A stretch of DNA of 64,000 nt, taken from Apium graveolens. Lineage: Eukaryota > Streptophyta > Magnoliopsida > Apiales > Apiaceae. The stretch is taken from assembly GCF_009905375.1 (NCBI RefSeq), contig NC_133649.1, positions 233,157,792-233,221,791 of the forward strand, given 5' to 3'. Positions 47,683 to 58,635 of this stretch are shown here, piece after piece. The notes beneath the pieces are model-generated. The model searched no databases, was not told the DNA's origin, and saw only the letters and a program-made list of their open reading frames with translations. Made by a program: the position numbers and the translations under genes. The stretch's first letter is position 1. Every line of letters begins with the position of its first letter.

Positions 47683-47954
47683 ACATTATTGTTTCTTATG
47701 TTTCATCAGCATATTTGCATTTTAAATATTATCGTTTCGTAGTTATTTTATATTTTGTAAGCAATGGGATGTTATCTTCTATGCTATTAAAATGATCTTT
47801 TGTTAAATATATAATTTTTGTTAAACATAAATCTCATTATAACAAATTGATACAAACCAGTACATTAACACAACATATATCATTTGTGTCATTCCTGCAT
47901 AAATGCAATATAAATCATTCCTACATAAATGGAAGAATCAATCCATTTTTTCAC
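47683..47954. other. AT-rich gap between convergent MULE and GRF genes
   Basis: About 270 bp, no gene; presumably holds the 3' ends of the two convergent units. Confidence 0.5.
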
Positions 47955-48441
47955 TTATCTGGTGCATTTCATCATCAATACAGCCACCAGCACAACAATT
48001 ATATAAGTAAAATTTTTAATTGTTTTCCAAGTTTTTTGTTATCAGCCTCAATTGCAAGCTTCTTCTCAACCTCCATTGCAAGTTCTTTTCAACCAGAGTC
48101 ATCTTTTCCTCCAAAAAAATCCTCCTATTATTCAAATGCTCAACAACATTTTTGGTTCTCCTAGTAAAGTCATTGTCATACCACTCAAAAAATTTACAAC
48201 CCTACAAAATAAGGACCAATTTAAAATTAAAGCTCTGGAATTAATATATAAAGATATTAAAACAAGAAATAAATAAATTCAAATATGTGGCTTATAACAT
48301 ATTAAAAAATCTTCTTCCGGGATTTTCCAAAGACCACGACATGAAGATTCTTCCAGGTTTCCCGCACCAATAATTTTTGAACTCCGAACCAATCGAAGAA
48401 CTTGATGAACTGTTGGGATTAGGGTTTTCGTATCTGAACAT
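47955..48441 (-). pseudogene. GRF-type zinc-finger protein with coiled coil and C-terminal membrane helix
   Basis: Two exons on minus. Exon 1 (48441 to about 48300) starts MFRYENPNPNSSSSSSIG and holds a GRF finger half (YWCGKPGRIF, SLENPGRRFF). Exon 2 starts at 48201 after TTTTGTAG with GCKFFEWYD, completing the finger, then a Lys/Glu-rich coiled coil (VEKKLAIEADNKKL) and a hydrophobic end (IIVVLVAVLMMKCTR, stop at 47955-47957). Two 1-base shifts in exon 2 (about 48080 and 48005) break the frame. GRF finger, coil and tail anchor is the usual plan of a large plant family of small GRF proteins. Function unproven; it is convergent with the transposase. Confidence 0.6.
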
Positions 48442-48609
48442 AATTGTATTACTATAGTATAAGGAATCGACTATTTTTTAGCAAATTTAGGAGAATTTTA
48501 AGAAAACTTATATGAACCCTAATTTACATATTTAGGAAGGATATATATACACATATTCTCTTTGATTTTGAACCGTTACCTACTGAGCTGGCTCAAGAGA
48601 GCCGTTACC
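48442..48609. other. Flank between GRF gene and Athila LTR
   Basis: Contains the 9-base word ccgttacct twice (from 48572 and 48602), the second touching the LTR start. No gene seen. Confidence 0.4.
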
Positions 48610-50053
48610 TGATAAGTGGCATTTATATCCACTTAGAACGATTCGTAAAGGCTCGAATTGGTGTTTTGTACTCAAGTTATTTGTGTTTTTTATGTGTTTT
48701 TGTAGTGTTTTGCATTTCAAGGCATATTCGAAAGAAGGAATGGATATTGCATGTTTTATGCTTAAAAGAGTGTTATGATGGAACCTCAGACGATTGCGTG
48801 CAAAAAAACAGGACGAGAAGTCAAGGGAACAAGAAAAATTAGTTTTTTTTAGAAGCTCGGGGCGGCCGCGCTGGTCTTGGGAGCGGCCGCGCCCATTTGA
48901 CAGAAAGCAAGGGCGGCCGTACTGGATACTGAGGGCGGCCGCACCAGGTCATTTTTCCAGAATCCTGATTTTATTCTAATTCAAAGAATTGAAGCGTCCA
49001 GGTCATCCAGAAGTCTTTATATATATAAAAAGACATTTTTCATATAGAAGAGAAGGAGATAGCAGTAAGAAGACCTAATAGCACAATACAACGAAGGAGA
49101 AGAAGATCTTGTTTTTACTTGTGATTCTTTGATTAAGTTATAATCTTGGATGCTCGTTTTCTTTGTTGTTTGAACCTAATACTCTTGTTAATGTACTTTG
49201 TTATTATTATTCAGTTATTTCAGACGTAGTTTATTTTAGTTATATACCATGCTTTCATTAGAACCCATGGTGACAATGAGTTCGGTTGTGAACTAATCGT
49301 TGTCATGGGTATCTAACGGATTTACTTATGGATTTCTATAGTTAATTATTTTGATATCTAAGTGTGTGGTGATTGTATGATATCCTAGTATTGGTTGTGC
49401 TTATTCGTCTTATGTGCATAGCTAACATATAAGATAGCGTGTTAATCTCTATTGAAGCGACAGTGAATATAGAGATTTAGAACTTGCCATGCTAGCATAG
49501 GTTCATGTATTTATTATGCATGATTTGTAGGTAATTTTAACCATCTTACTTACCCTATGTAATCACGATAGATAACTTGTGCATTAAACCTTTATATTAT
49601 CAAATTCTATATACATATAGGGTCTCAACATAATTGGTGTCTATTCAGCTTCTATCTCTTTTGTGGATGTCTGGTAGTGGGGTATTCGTGCAACGAAAGT
49701 TGGCGTTTACTAGTTTCATGTTATCTGATTAGTTGTCATCACCATTGTATGCTAAGGTTAAGAACAATGACTTTGAATGAAGTATTTAATGAAGTTAGAA
49801 TCCCATGTTTGTCTCATATAGTTAATTCAATCACTTTTATTATTAGTTAATTGCATATTAGTTTAATCTTAGTTATAAACATCTCAACTTGTTATTGTCT
49901 TAGCATTGAGCGATAGCCATACCATTGTTGCATAGGTGCATAATCTTAAGTTAACTAAAAGAGTATATGTGTGTACGAATCTGATTTATATCTTATATTA
50001 CTTGCGAATGCGTATACTTGCGTGTAATTTTAGCGCGTGTTTTTGCCCTAACA
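48610..50053 (+). repeat. Athila-type 5' LTR
   Basis: 1,444 bp, tgataagtgg...gccctaaca. A GC-rich patch at about 48857-48950 carries four copies of (g)gcggccg, three of them the complete octamer gcggccgc. TATA-like ttatatatataaaa near 49016-49029. Confidence 0.75.
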
Positions 50054-50059
50054 AGTTTT

Positions 50060-50077
50060 TGGCGCCGCTGCCGGGGA
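50060..50077 (+). other. Athila-type primer-binding site
   Basis: tggcgccgctgccgggga, the site typical of Athila elements (usually said to match an Asp tRNA). Confidence 0.8.
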
Positions 50078-50197
50078 CTCTATGTTAATTTTTAGTTTAT
50101 GTGCTTGACATCAGTGGTCATTAAAGTTCACTGAATCGTATTCTTTTACTTTCACGGTTTACTTGTGTGTATTTCAGGTACTCTATTTTTTATTACA

Positions 50198-52350
50198 ATG
50201 GGAGATCCAGCAGCAACAACGAAATCGTTGATGGATTATTCTCAACCGAAGATTAATGACATTCAATCTAGCATTTTCGGACCAGCCATCGTGGCTAATA
50301 CTTTCGAGATCAAAGCTAGCACGATTCAGATGGTCCAGAACTCAGTTTAGTTTGGGGGTTCTCCAACGGAAGATCCCAACATGCAAATTAGAGATTTCAT
50401 CGAGATCTGCGACACCTTCAAATTCAACAATGTTTCTGAAGATGTTATTAAGCTGGGGCTTTTCCCATTCTCTCTGAGGGATAAAGCTAAGAGATGGTTA
50501 CACTCTCTACTAGCTGTTTCAATCACTACTTGGGAAGATCTTGCTCAAAAGTTTCTCACTAAATTCTTCCCTATGGCAAAAACAGCAACAATCAGGAATT
50601 CTCTTACTCAATTCGCGTAGCAATCGGGTGAATCTTTATGTGAAACTTGGGAGCGCTACAAGGAGATGCTTAGAAAGTGTCCTCATCATGGAATACCTGA
50701 CTGGATGGTGGTCAATTGCTTTTATAATGGGTTGAGAGTACAGTCGAGACCTATGCTCGATGCAGCATCAGGTGGAGCTCTATGGGCTAAAAGTTATGAT
50801 AAAGCTTATGAGCTGATTGAGATGATGACTGCGAATGAATATCAGTACCCAACCCAGAGAATGCCACAGGGAAAGGTAGCGGGTGTTCTTGAAGTGGATA
50901 CAGCTACGGCTATCACTGCTCAACTAAAGGTGTTATCTATGAAGATCGATTCTCCGGCAAACTATGGAGTCAATCAGATAGCCAATGTTTATGAGCTGTG
51001 TGCAGGTACGCATGCGACGGAGCATTGTGCTATATCTTATGAATCATCTCAGTTTATGAGCAACTTTCAGAGGTCGCAAAAACCAGTTCTAGCCACTTAT
51101 CATCCCAACAACCGCAATCATCCTAACTTCGGCTAGAGCAACAATCAGAATACGGTGCAACAGCCTTATCAACAGTATGCAGCAAAGCAATTCAACCCTC
51201 CTGGTTTTCAACAACCCCAATATGCACCAAGACAACAACTCCAACTTCAACAACTACCGCATGGAAGTACAAGTCAATCTAATAAAAAATTTGAATTGGA
51301 GGAGTTGAGGCTTATGTGCAAGAGCCAAGCGGTTTCTACCAAGACTCTGGAGATAAAATTGGGCAGATTGCCAATTATTTGTTGAATCTACAACCAGGAA
51401 CTCTTCCTAGTGATACCGAAGCTAATCCAGGCAAGAGAGAAGTTAATGAACAGGTGAACGCCGTCATCTTGAGGTCTGGAAAGGTCGCAAGCTCCCAAAT
51501 TCAGCAAGACGAAGAGTCTGAAAATTCTGTCCAGAATGCAGGTGCGTCTGCACCCTTGCCAATTCCATAAAATGAGAGTGTAGCTGAAAAAGTTGTGCAG
51601 AAGGATGTCGAGGTGGAACCGAAGAAGAAAGCTGTTGGAAACAATCCTCCTAAGGATAATACAGGGGATAAACAAGTCTATCCACCTCTGCCATTTTCTA
51701 AAAAGCTTCAAAAGCATAAGCTCGACAAACAATTTACCAAGTTTTTGGAGGTTATCAAGAAATTGCACATCAATATACCTTTTGCAGAAGCTCTAGAATA
51801 GATGCCGAGCTATGCTAAGTTCATGAAAGGTATTCTATCTCGGAAGCTTAAACTTGAGGAGTTGGAAATCGTTGCTCTAACGGAAGAGTGTATTGATATG
51901 CTGCAACAGAAACTACCTCCTAAGCTTAAAGATCCAGGAAGCTTCATTATTCCTTGCACCATTGGCAATCTGTCATTCAACAAGTGTTTGTGTGACTTGG
52001 GAGCTAGCATCAATCTGATACCCTTGTCTGTCTTCAAGAAACTTGGTCTGCCTGATCCAAACCCTGTAAACATGTCCTTACAGTTGGCCGATCGGACCAT
52101 CACTTATCCACGAGGTATAGTGGAGGATGTCTTGGTCAAGGTGGACAAACTCATCTCTCTGATGATTTCGTTATTTTAGACTTTGAGGAAGATCAGAAGA
52201 TTTCCATTATCTTGGGAAGACCATTCTTGGCTATAGGCCGAACTATGATTGATGTGCAAAAAGGAGAGCTTACGATGAAGGTTCAAGATCAAAAGGTCAC
52301 TTTTAATATGTTTAAGGCAATAAAGTTACCCACAGATAAAGAGTAGTGCT
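50198..52350 (+). pseudogene. Athila-type gag and protease
   Basis: ATG 50198 (MGDPAATTKSLMDYSQPKIN). Gag core: FGGSPTEDPNMQIRDFIEIC, FPFSLRDKAKRWLHSL, ESLCETWERYKEMLRKCPHH and DAASGGALWAKSYDKAYELI. Gln/Pro-rich middle near 51150-51290. Protease: CDLGASINLIPLSVFKKLG (catalytic Asp in DLGAS) and ILGRPFLAIGRTMIDV. Stops at 50348, 50618, 51134, 51568 and 51799 and shifts near 51350 and 52150 break it. Confidence 0.9.
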
Positions 52351-52685
52351 TTAAAGTAGAGCGGGTCGACTCTGTCGTGAATTCGGAGCTCGAGCAATTG
52401 CCAAGGTCAGATACCTTAGAGAGATCCTTAATAGGGGAATCAATTATTGAAGATGAAGAAGGAACAGAGCAACTGCAGGTTTTGAATGCACCTCCGTGGA
52501 AGAGGAAGTTGGATATGCCATTCGATTCTTTTGGGTTAGCAGAGCTGGAAATTTCTCAGGAGCGTCTCAAGCCATCTATTGAAGAAGCTCCCACACTTGG
52601 GCTCAAATCGATGCCAGATCATTTGATGTATGCATTTTTAGGTGCACCCCTGACAAGGGGTTGGAATATAGTTATGATAATATAA
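52351..52685 (+). pseudogene. Athila-type pol linker, truncated
   Basis: Reads PPWKRKLDMPFDSFGLAELE and PTLGLKSMPDHLMYAFLG, the segment that normally leads into reverse transcriptase. It departs from Athila at about 52641. Confidence 0.75.
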
Positions 52686-53946
52686 AGGATGACTGGCCGG
52701 ATCCTCCCGTGCCTACAGAGGATTTTTCTCATACGCAGAGGGTGATCGGCCAGATCCTCCCGTGATTGTTTTATAAGAGAAACTTGAGAAGAAAGAATAT
52801 GTGAGTATATATATATTATTCATTGTCTTTGACTAATTTTCTGATCACTTAATGTCCTTCTAAGCATACTTCAACATGAATGTAGGAAATGATTCAAAAG
52901 CTATTGGCAAATTATGAAGTATCTCTGAGTAACAAAAAATCTGAAATTGAAGAAGAATTGCGTGTGTGTGTGTCTATATATAGGGCTTGAAATTTTTAAA
53001 GGCTGCAATAGAAAACGTTTATATTAGTGCTACCTAAAATCATATTTATTGAAGGTTTTTTTTCTAATATCCTAGCCCAAATTTAATAAATTATTAAATA
53101 TTAATTATATTATTATGTGATATTTTTGGTGAATGAATTTTATAAATTATGACAGTTGAGTAAAGGTAACATATATATCACTTGTTAAATTTTTTATTTG
53201 GTTTAGGTTAGTGGGTTACTTATAATTGTGTTGAACTTAGGAAAAGGTAAATTATATTGGCTTAGGAAAAGGTAATTGGGCTTTTAAATGTATATGTTAA
53301 ATTTAATTTTAAGTCCATACTAAATGAGTAAGTTGGATTAAGTAATTTAAAATATTATGGGGTCTAGGTATGGGCTTAGAATAATTATTGGATAGGCTTT
53401 ATAAAAGTTTGTAGTTCGCGTACTAATTATTTTTATAAAATTTTAGTGTATTCAAGGAGGAAGTAATAAAATGTCTCATTAAACTAATTAATTAATGAGA
53501 AATCATGGGATACCAAAGTGTAAAAATAGACAACTGCCTAGAATTATTTTTAGTGGTCCAATTTTAATGGTTTAGGTTTATTAACCTACGTGGCCACACT
53601 TTTATAGGGTTTTATATCAAGTTAGCCACCCGATTCATCAAAATATCTCACTTAGACCACCATTTCCCGCGGTGACTCATTTAAACCATTAAAAAACTAA
53701 TATATATCATGCCATTATATTAATAAAAAAGTTAACAGTGATGCTGATGTTTCAGCTGACATGGCGTTGAATAAGCAACGACTAGCTTGATCGACTTCAC
53801 GTTGATCCCTGTAAATATAGCAGACATACAAACACAGTGTATGTATTAGGATTCTTGATAAAAAATTAATCTTCTCTTGAATTTTTGCATAACTTTGTAA
53901 TTACTTCTCACATTATCATCATTTTCGCTCATAATCGTAAACCCCC
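52642..53946. other. AT-rich region without a supported gene
   Basis: Two imperfect copies of a block ending in ggcc(g/a)gatcctcccgtg lie at about 52685-52710 and 52738-52764. A short (tg)n run lies near 52965. The rest shows no coding or terminal-repeat structure I can support; the last 200 bp may be promoter and leader of the GRF exon. Confidence 0.4.
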
Positions 53947-54087
53947 ATGTCTGTTTTGTCAAACTCGTCAGTTGTTAAGTCTGATAATAACTTGATTTTT
54001 TATTTTTGTGGTATGAATACTCGAGTACTTATGTCATGGACTTCCAAAAATCCAGGAAGAGGTTTTTGGAGTTGTGGTAAAAGCAAG
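53947..54087 (+). pseudogene. GRF-type zinc-finger gene, first exon only
   Basis: ATG after tcgtaaacccccATG. Exon 1 encodes 47 residues with FYFCGMNTRVLMSWTSKNPG and GFWSCGKSK and ends at a splice donor (aagcaag|gtaaaa). It corresponds residue by residue to exon 1 of the gene at 47955-48441. The expected second exon (GCKFFEW...) is absent before copia G at about 54425. Confidence 0.6.
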
Positions 54088-54424
54088 GTAAAAGCAAGCT
54101 CTATGTCCCCCTCTATAACATTAGTAGCTTCGAATGTTTCCTCACTTTTAGGAGTGAATACCCCCTCCTTAACTATTATTATATTATATTTTTCTTACCC
54201 GTCTATTTAACATAAATGACTTTAATGAGTAAAAAGATAGATAAAGAGGGAGTTTAAGGACAATTATTGGAGAAATTGTTTGATTTTGGCTTCTAAATAA
54301 TTAGGAGCTCATTTATTTATATTATTTGTAGTGAAAATGCAAGGATGTTATTGGAGTTACTCTTAGTTATTTTCTTATTTATAAATATTGTACAATGTCT
54401 AACGTATATAAAATATAAATTGAT
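54088..54424. other. Flank between GRF exon and copia G
   Basis: AT-rich, no ORF with support. Around 54350-54370 the text ttggagttactctta resembles the terminal repeats of some plant MITEs, but I see no partner. Confidence 0.35.
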
Positions 54425-55370
54425 TGTTTATCAATGAAATTTGGATCTTCAAAACCAGGAGGCTGACTCACATAGACTTCCTCCTCGAAATCTCCATTCA
54501 GAAAAGCACTTTTGACATCCATTTGATAGACTTTAAAATTGTCATTAGCTGCATAGGATAAGAAGATTATGATGGCTTCAAGTCTTACAACAGGAGAAAA
54601 AGTTTCATCAAAATATATTCCTTTTTGTTGACAATAGCCTTTAGCAACCAATCTAGCTTTGTTCCTTACTACTATGCCATTTTCATCCATCTTGTTTCTG
54701 AATACCCATTTGGTGTTAATTGGATTCTTTCATTTGGGCTTGGGTACCAGCTTCCATACTTTATTCCTTTCAAATTGGTTTAGCTCATCCTGCATAGCTA
54801 AAATCCAATCAGGATCTAACAAAGTTTCTTCTACCTTCTTTGGTTCTTCCTTAGATAAGAAGCTGCTATATAGACATTCTTCTTGAGTTGCTCTCCTTTT
54901 TTAACTCTAAAAGATGCATCACCAATGATGAGCTCAAAAGGGTGATCCTTAGTCCATTTTATATGTTGAGGTAGATTAGCTCTAGATGAAGATGCCTCAT
55001 TATTGTCTTGATGTGTGACTGAGTTTTGATTAATGGAAACTCCCCTTGAGTTTGTGAATCTTTGATTTGAGAAATGAGAGCTTTCTGTAAGTGATATATT
55101 CTGACTTTCAGCTTCTCTTAATGACCCGACGTATGGTGCACTTTGTGTTCTGACGGATGAAGCTGATTGTCTCCCGACGGATAAGGCAGATTGTCTCCCG
55201 ACGGATGAAGCATTTTTTAACTCGACAGATGTTGAATTATGTGCTTCATTAGTTGTAGATTTTTCTGCATTATCCTTATTCACTGTTTCATGATCACTTT
55301 CATCATCACTGTCATCACTAACCATTTCCACATTATCAAACTTGAGGCTTTCATGAGAATCTTCATCTTA
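54425..55370 (-). pseudogene. Copia G integrase-RT linker and start of reverse transcriptase
   Basis: The linker has three or four copies of a ten-residue unit (SVGRQSALSVGRQSASSVRT), encoded by repeats of tcatccgtcggg. Reverse transcriptase begins [14 protein letters not shown] and reaches [20 protein letters not shown] and [15 protein letters not shown], then ends. The YVDD site is not present. Confidence 0.85.
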
Positions 55371-56640
55371 CAGTCCTTCAATCTTTTTATCATCAAACAC
55401 AACATGTATTGATTCCATAACAATGTTGGTTCTATGATTGTAAACTCTATATGCTTTTTCCACAGCATATCCAACAAAAATTCCTTCATCTGCTTTAGCA
55501 TCAAACTTCCCATGTTGATCAGTTTGATTCCTCAAGATAAAATATTTGTAGCCAAAGACATGAAGAAAATTTAGGGTTGGTTTCTTGTTCTTGAACAATT
55601 GGTATGGTGTCATACACTTTGCTTGATTAATCAAAGAAATATTCTGAGTGTAGCAGGCAGTATTCACAGCTTCAGCCCAAAAATATGTTGGTAACTTTGA
55701 TTCTTCAAGCATTGTCCTTGCAGCTTCAATAAGAGATCTGTTCTTTTTTTTCCACTACCCCATTTTGTTGTGGAGTTCTTGCTGCAGAAAACTCATGCAT
55801 TATCCCATTCTCTTCACAAAATGATCTCATCACAGAATTCTTGAACTCAGTTCCATTCTCACTCCTGATTCTCCTTACTTTAAAATCAGGATGATTGTTG
55901 ACTTACCTTATGTGATTGATGATGATTTCACTAGCCTCGTCTTTATACTTTAGGAAATATGTCCAAGAGAACTTTGAGAAATCATCCACAATTACTAGGC
56001 AAAATCTTTTCCTTGAAATGGACAACACATTGACTAGTCCAAATAAATCCATGTGTAGCAATTGCAAAGGTTCTTCAATTGTTGAATCAAGCTTCTTTCT
56101 GAATGATGTTTTGATCTGCTTTCCTTTCTGGAAGGTATCATACAATCCATCCTTAGAAAACTCCACTTGAGGAATGCCTCTAACCAGTTCTTTCCTGACA
56201 AGCCCATTCATGGTCTTGAAGTTTAGATGGGACAGCTTCTTGTGCCATAGCCAACTTTCATCTTGACTTGCTTTGCTGAGAAGACAAGTGACATATTCTG
56301 CATTAGATGAGTTGAAGTCAGATAGATACACATTTCCTTTTCTCACACCAGTGAGAACCATTTTGTTGCTTCTTTTGTTTGTCACAACACAGGCTTCTGA
56401 ATTGAAGGTTACTGAATTGCCATTATCACAAAGCTGACTGATACTCAACAAGTTATGCTTGAGACCATCCACTAGGGCAACCTCTTCAATGATGACATTG
56501 TCTTTTGAAATCAAGCCACTGTATAACCCTTGTTGTCATCTCCAAAAGTAATACTTGGTCCAGCTCTCTCCTTGAACTCTATGAGCAGGGTAGAATCTCC
56601 AGTCATGTGCCTTGAACAACCATTATCCATGTACCAAAGA
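55371..56640 (-). pseudogene. Copia G protease and integrase
   Basis: The protease remnant reads MDNGCSRHMTGDS (about 56625). Pre-integrase HKKLSHLNFKTMNGLVRKEL; integrase core IVDDFSKFSWTYFLKYKDEA, RSENGTEL (second Asp altered), QQNGVVEKKNRSLIEAARTM. Stops near 56518, 55903 and 55370 and shifts near 55745 break it. Confidence 0.85.
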
Positions 56641-56674
56641 TTCTTTCTGTTTCCCTGCACACATCAAAACCAAA

Positions 56675-57544
56675 TCAAGTTGATTTTGGTACCCAAGTTT
56701 TCTTGGGTCCTGCCTTGTTAGATTTCTTCTTTGGTTTCTTAGGTTTGATCTCATTTGACTTGGGAATTTCTGATGCATCCTTAGTCATTTGAGTTGGACC
56801 TTTGAAACCAGTCATTAAAAGAGAATTATCATGCACATTTTGAAATTCCCAAGCAACCAGTGCTATGGACCCTCCTTTCTTCCTTCCTTTCTCCATCCTC
56901 TCATCTTGCTCTATTTCAAGCTCATAAGTCTTCAGGATGCCATACAGTCTCTCCAAGGTAAACTCCTTGTAATCCTGAGAATTTCTCAATGAGACTGTCA
57001 TTGGTTTCCCCTTCTTTAGAAGAGATCTAAGGAACTTGAGGTTAGAGTCTTTTGTCTGATGGACTCTTCCATGCAACTTCAGAGTATTTAGTAGTTTTTG
57101 AAATCTACTAAAAATATCAGTGAGAGACTCACTATCTTCACAATGGAAGTGCTCATATTACTGAATTAGCAGCTGCATCTTACTCTCCCTTACTTGCTCA
57201 GTACCATCACAAATAATCTGGATAATGTCCCAAACCTCCTTGGCTGTTTTGCAGTTATTGATGTTATCAAACATGTCACCATCAACTCCATTAAATAATA
57301 TATTCATGGCCTTCTTGTATTTCCTGACTTGCTCAATATCAGGATCTGTCCATCCATGCCTAGGCTTGGGTACAGATGGTTCATTGCCAGTTGCAGCTCT
57401 CATTGGTACATGAGGTCCTCTTTCTATGCAATCCATATAGGCCTCATCTTGAGAAAGAAGATGTAGATGCATTTTCACCTTCCAGTGGTGATAATTATCT
57501 TTGTCCAGAAAAGGAATTTTAACTCCAACATCCTTCTTGTTCAT
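56675..57544 (-). pseudogene. Copia G gag, shortened
   Basis: MNKKDVGVKIPFLDKDNYHH and WKVKMHLHLLSQDEAYMDCI, CKTAKEVWDII, then, after a stop near 57158, SNLKFLRSLLKKGKP. No zinc knuckle is visible between SIALVAWEFQ and the Lys-rich end, so that part is deleted. Confidence 0.85.
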
Positions 57545-57590
57545 CTTGCTGTTTGTTGTGATCTTTACACTCTTTGTACTTCAAGAGCTT

Positions 57591-57602
57591 GCTCTGATAC
57601 CA
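57591..57602 (-). other. Copia G primer-binding site
   Basis: gctctgatacca on +; TGGTATCAGAGC on the element's strand, initiator Met tRNA type. Confidence 0.95.
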
Positions 57603-57604
57603 AT

Positions 57605-57815
57605 TAATTATTCCCTAACAATACAACAAGAATTACAGAAGGGGGTTGAATGTAATTCTGGCTTCTTTTTTGAGATTTATAAAAATGTTCTAACTCAATA
57701 TATATATTTGTCTTATGATTTGCAAAGTGCGGAATGAAAGGATTAATTAAATCAAATACAAAGTAATAAAAACACAAGTCTTTAAAAATTTCTGGTGGAT
57801 TTGAATGTATCCACC

Positions 57816-57859
<44 letters not shown>

Positions 57860-58635
57860 ATTTGAGAACTCTGTGAAGCTCAAATTGGCTCACAGCTGCT
57901 TTACAAGTTGAACAAACAAATTACAGAGAAATTCTTGACAAGTACAGCTTTTTCTATTTCTCTTCTAAATATGTTTGCTTAGTTGTTTTATTCTACTAGC
58001 TACACTTGGTTTATATATCACCAAGTTTACATGGTAATGAGAAATAAAACAAAACCTATCAAGTCTAACTCCATGTTGCTTCATTACTCTATTCCAGAAT
58101 CTTTGAAAATCTTCATTACTTGCATAGAAATGGTAATGCTTCTTTGTTTTCAATTTCCTGCTAAACAGGCTGCCACATTCCTTTTTGCAAACACCTACTG
58201 TATGTGACTGTGTTGTCACTGTCAACAGATATTTGAATTGATCATCCGTCGGGTACATGCTTGTTATACGTCGGGTAGCTTGTTGATCATCCGTCGGGTA
58301 GCTATTTGACACTTGACTCCATTTCACTTATGCAGAATTACAAGACATTTCATATTTATAATTAATCAACCTATTCTGCATACCTAGTAGTAGTCAACAT
58401 GACTCATAAGCTCCTACAGAATCTACACAAAGTTGTTTGCAGAAATATGCTACAATACTTATTATTACATAAGCTACTCACTCGATGGATATTAAATCAT
58501 CATCCGTCGGGACTATATTGAATCATCCGTCAGGACTATATTTGATCATCCATCGAGTGCTACAAAATTCACTACGTTAAATCTACTAAGGTGTTTTGTA
58601 TGATTTATCATCAAGTTCACAACATATTTCTAACA
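57605..58635 (-). repeat. Copia G 5' LTR
   Basis: About 1.03 kb. Outer end ...tttctaaca at 58635; the inner end is not sharp because the expected CA/TG is mutated. Contains a 10-bp perfect hairpin (57791-57818), an (AT)n run (57817-57857) and repeated tcatccgtcggg (58242-58253, 58287-58298, 58500-58511, plus variants). Confidence 0.8.

Larger units (their letters stand above)
48610..52641 (+). mobile_element. Truncated Athila-type Ty3/gypsy element
   Basis: 5' LTR 48610-50053, primer site 50060-50077, gag and protease to 52350, and part of the linker before reverse transcriptase (PDHLMYAFLG) ending at 52641, where similarity to Athila stops abruptly. No reverse transcriptase, integrase or 3' LTR lies downstream, so the 3' two thirds are lost. 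Confidence 0.8.
54425..58635 (-). mobile_element. Truncated Ty1/copia element G
   Basis: In minus orientation: 5' LTR (about 57605-58635), primer site 57591-57602, gag, protease, integrase and the first third of reverse transcriptase, ending at about 54425. The 3' part is missing. It inserted inside copia H, 43 bp from H's primer site. Confidence 0.8.

Noticed and set aside
48572..48610. ccgttacct pair as a 9-bp MULE target duplication
   Set aside because: The copies are only 30 bp apart, both on the same side of the Athila LTR, and do not bracket an element.
54340..54375. MITE terminal repeat (ttggagttactctta)
   Set aside because: No inverted partner or target duplication found within the neighbouring kilobase.
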